Positions 6,106 through 6,276 of a stretch of DNA of 6,276 nt are shown here, in pieces (position 1 is the stretch's first letter; each line of letters begins with the position of its first letter). The stretch covers positions 1 through 6,276 of the forward strand of contig RFNX01000349.1 in NCBI GenBank assembly GCA_009926905.1, read 5' to 3'. The stretch is from Flavobacteriales bacterium. Its GTDB lineage: Bacteria > Bacteroidota > Bacteroidia > Flavobacteriales_D > Crocinitomicaceae. The notes under the pieces were generated by a model that saw nothing but the letters and a program-made list of their open reading frames with translations, ran no database searches and was not told where the DNA came from. The position numbers were made by a program, and so were the translations under genes.

Positions 6106-6276
6106 GTGCTACATTCCAAAATTGAAGGTTCAGGCAATTCCTTGTTTTTTTGCATGGATTTTTAGAATCAATGACGATGTGGGATTTTCTTCCTTTGTCA
6201 GAATTGCCGTATCAAAAACTATTTATTGACCTTCCAGGACACGGAAAATCGTTGCTTACAGACAATGCGACAGTTC
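6106..6276 (+). pseudogene. Alpha/beta hydrolase (MenH-like), N-terminal part, frameshifted and cut by the window end
   Basis: The frame begins at a GTG at 6106, 9 nt after the aminopeptidase P stop, and reads VLHSKIEGSGNSLFF. It then breaks in the T run at 6145-6151. Adding one T lets it continue as LHGFLESMTMWDFLPL and later FIDLPGHGKS to the window end, about 57 residues. The HGF motif (oxyanion-hole region) and DLPGHG.S are typical of alpha/beta hydrolases such as the MenH/BioH group. The nucleophile Ser and catalytic His lie outside the window, so substrate and exact family cannot be assigned. The tight spacing suggests co-transcription with aminopeptidase P. As given, the frame ends at a TAG at 6162; the lesion may be a sequencing error. 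No in-frame ATG near the start was found, so the GTG start is the best guess. Confidence 0.7.

Noticed and set aside
6106..6276. Functional link between the MenH-like hydrolase (menaquinone pathway) and the vitamin K carboxylase-like gene
   Set aside because: The hydrolase subfamily cannot be fixed from its first 57 residues, and the genes are on opposite strands about 5.5 kb apart.
1..6276. tRNA, rRNA, CRISPR array, insertion sequence or phage genes
   Set aside because: No cloverleaf-like segment, regular direct repeats, transposase or terminal inverted repeats were seen on either strand.

Overview
The window looks like chromosomal DNA from a Bacteroidota bacterium, most probably a flavobacterium-like lineage; I would not name a genus. 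The DNA is AT-rich. It carries families typical of this phylum: PorP/SprF, DUF4856 and imelysin-like lipoproteins, and the GCTDP...DDGSC motif. There are no obvious Shine-Dalgarno sites, and two promoters resemble the Bacteroidota TTG / TAnnTTTG type.

Left half (1-2822), minus strand: a three-gene run read right to left. It consists of a DUF4856 lipoprotein (2822-1677), an imelysin-like lipoprotein (1658-597) and a membrane protein of the HTTM / vitamin K-dependent gamma-carboxylase family (604 to beyond position 1). Spacing is 18 nt, then an 8-nt overlap, so this is almost certainly one operon. Imelysin-like proteins are linked to iron handling, and the operon is preceded by a 17-bp palindrome that could be an operator. 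The HTTM protein keeps the residues equivalent to His160 and Lys218 of human gamma-glutamyl carboxylase. This makes an exported-protein carboxylation or vitamin K chemistry hypothesis worth testing, and it is the most interesting biology in the window.

Middle (2823-4720): a 445-nt divergent intergenic region holds a near-ideal Bacteroidota promoter. It drives a 69-residue Phd/YefM-like antitoxin (3268-3477) that has no toxin gene next to it. The next start codon overlaps the antitoxin stop as a toxin start would, but leads into a PorP/SprF-family outer-membrane protein gene (3477-4360) that is frameshifted. A 46-residue lipoprotein (4520-4660) follows, with its own candidate promoter and a strong intrinsic terminator.

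Right end (4721-6276), plus strand: an aminopeptidase P gene (4805-6096) with all M24 metal ligands present but one frameshift, then 9 nt later the start of an alpha/beta hydrolase gene that is also frameshifted and runs off the window.

The three frameshifts are each repaired by adding one base to a short homopolymer (A, C, T). Three such lesions in about 2.2 kb, one of them in a well-conserved peptidase gene, look more like sequencing or consensus errors than biological decay. The label 'pseudogene' below therefore describes the sequence as given.
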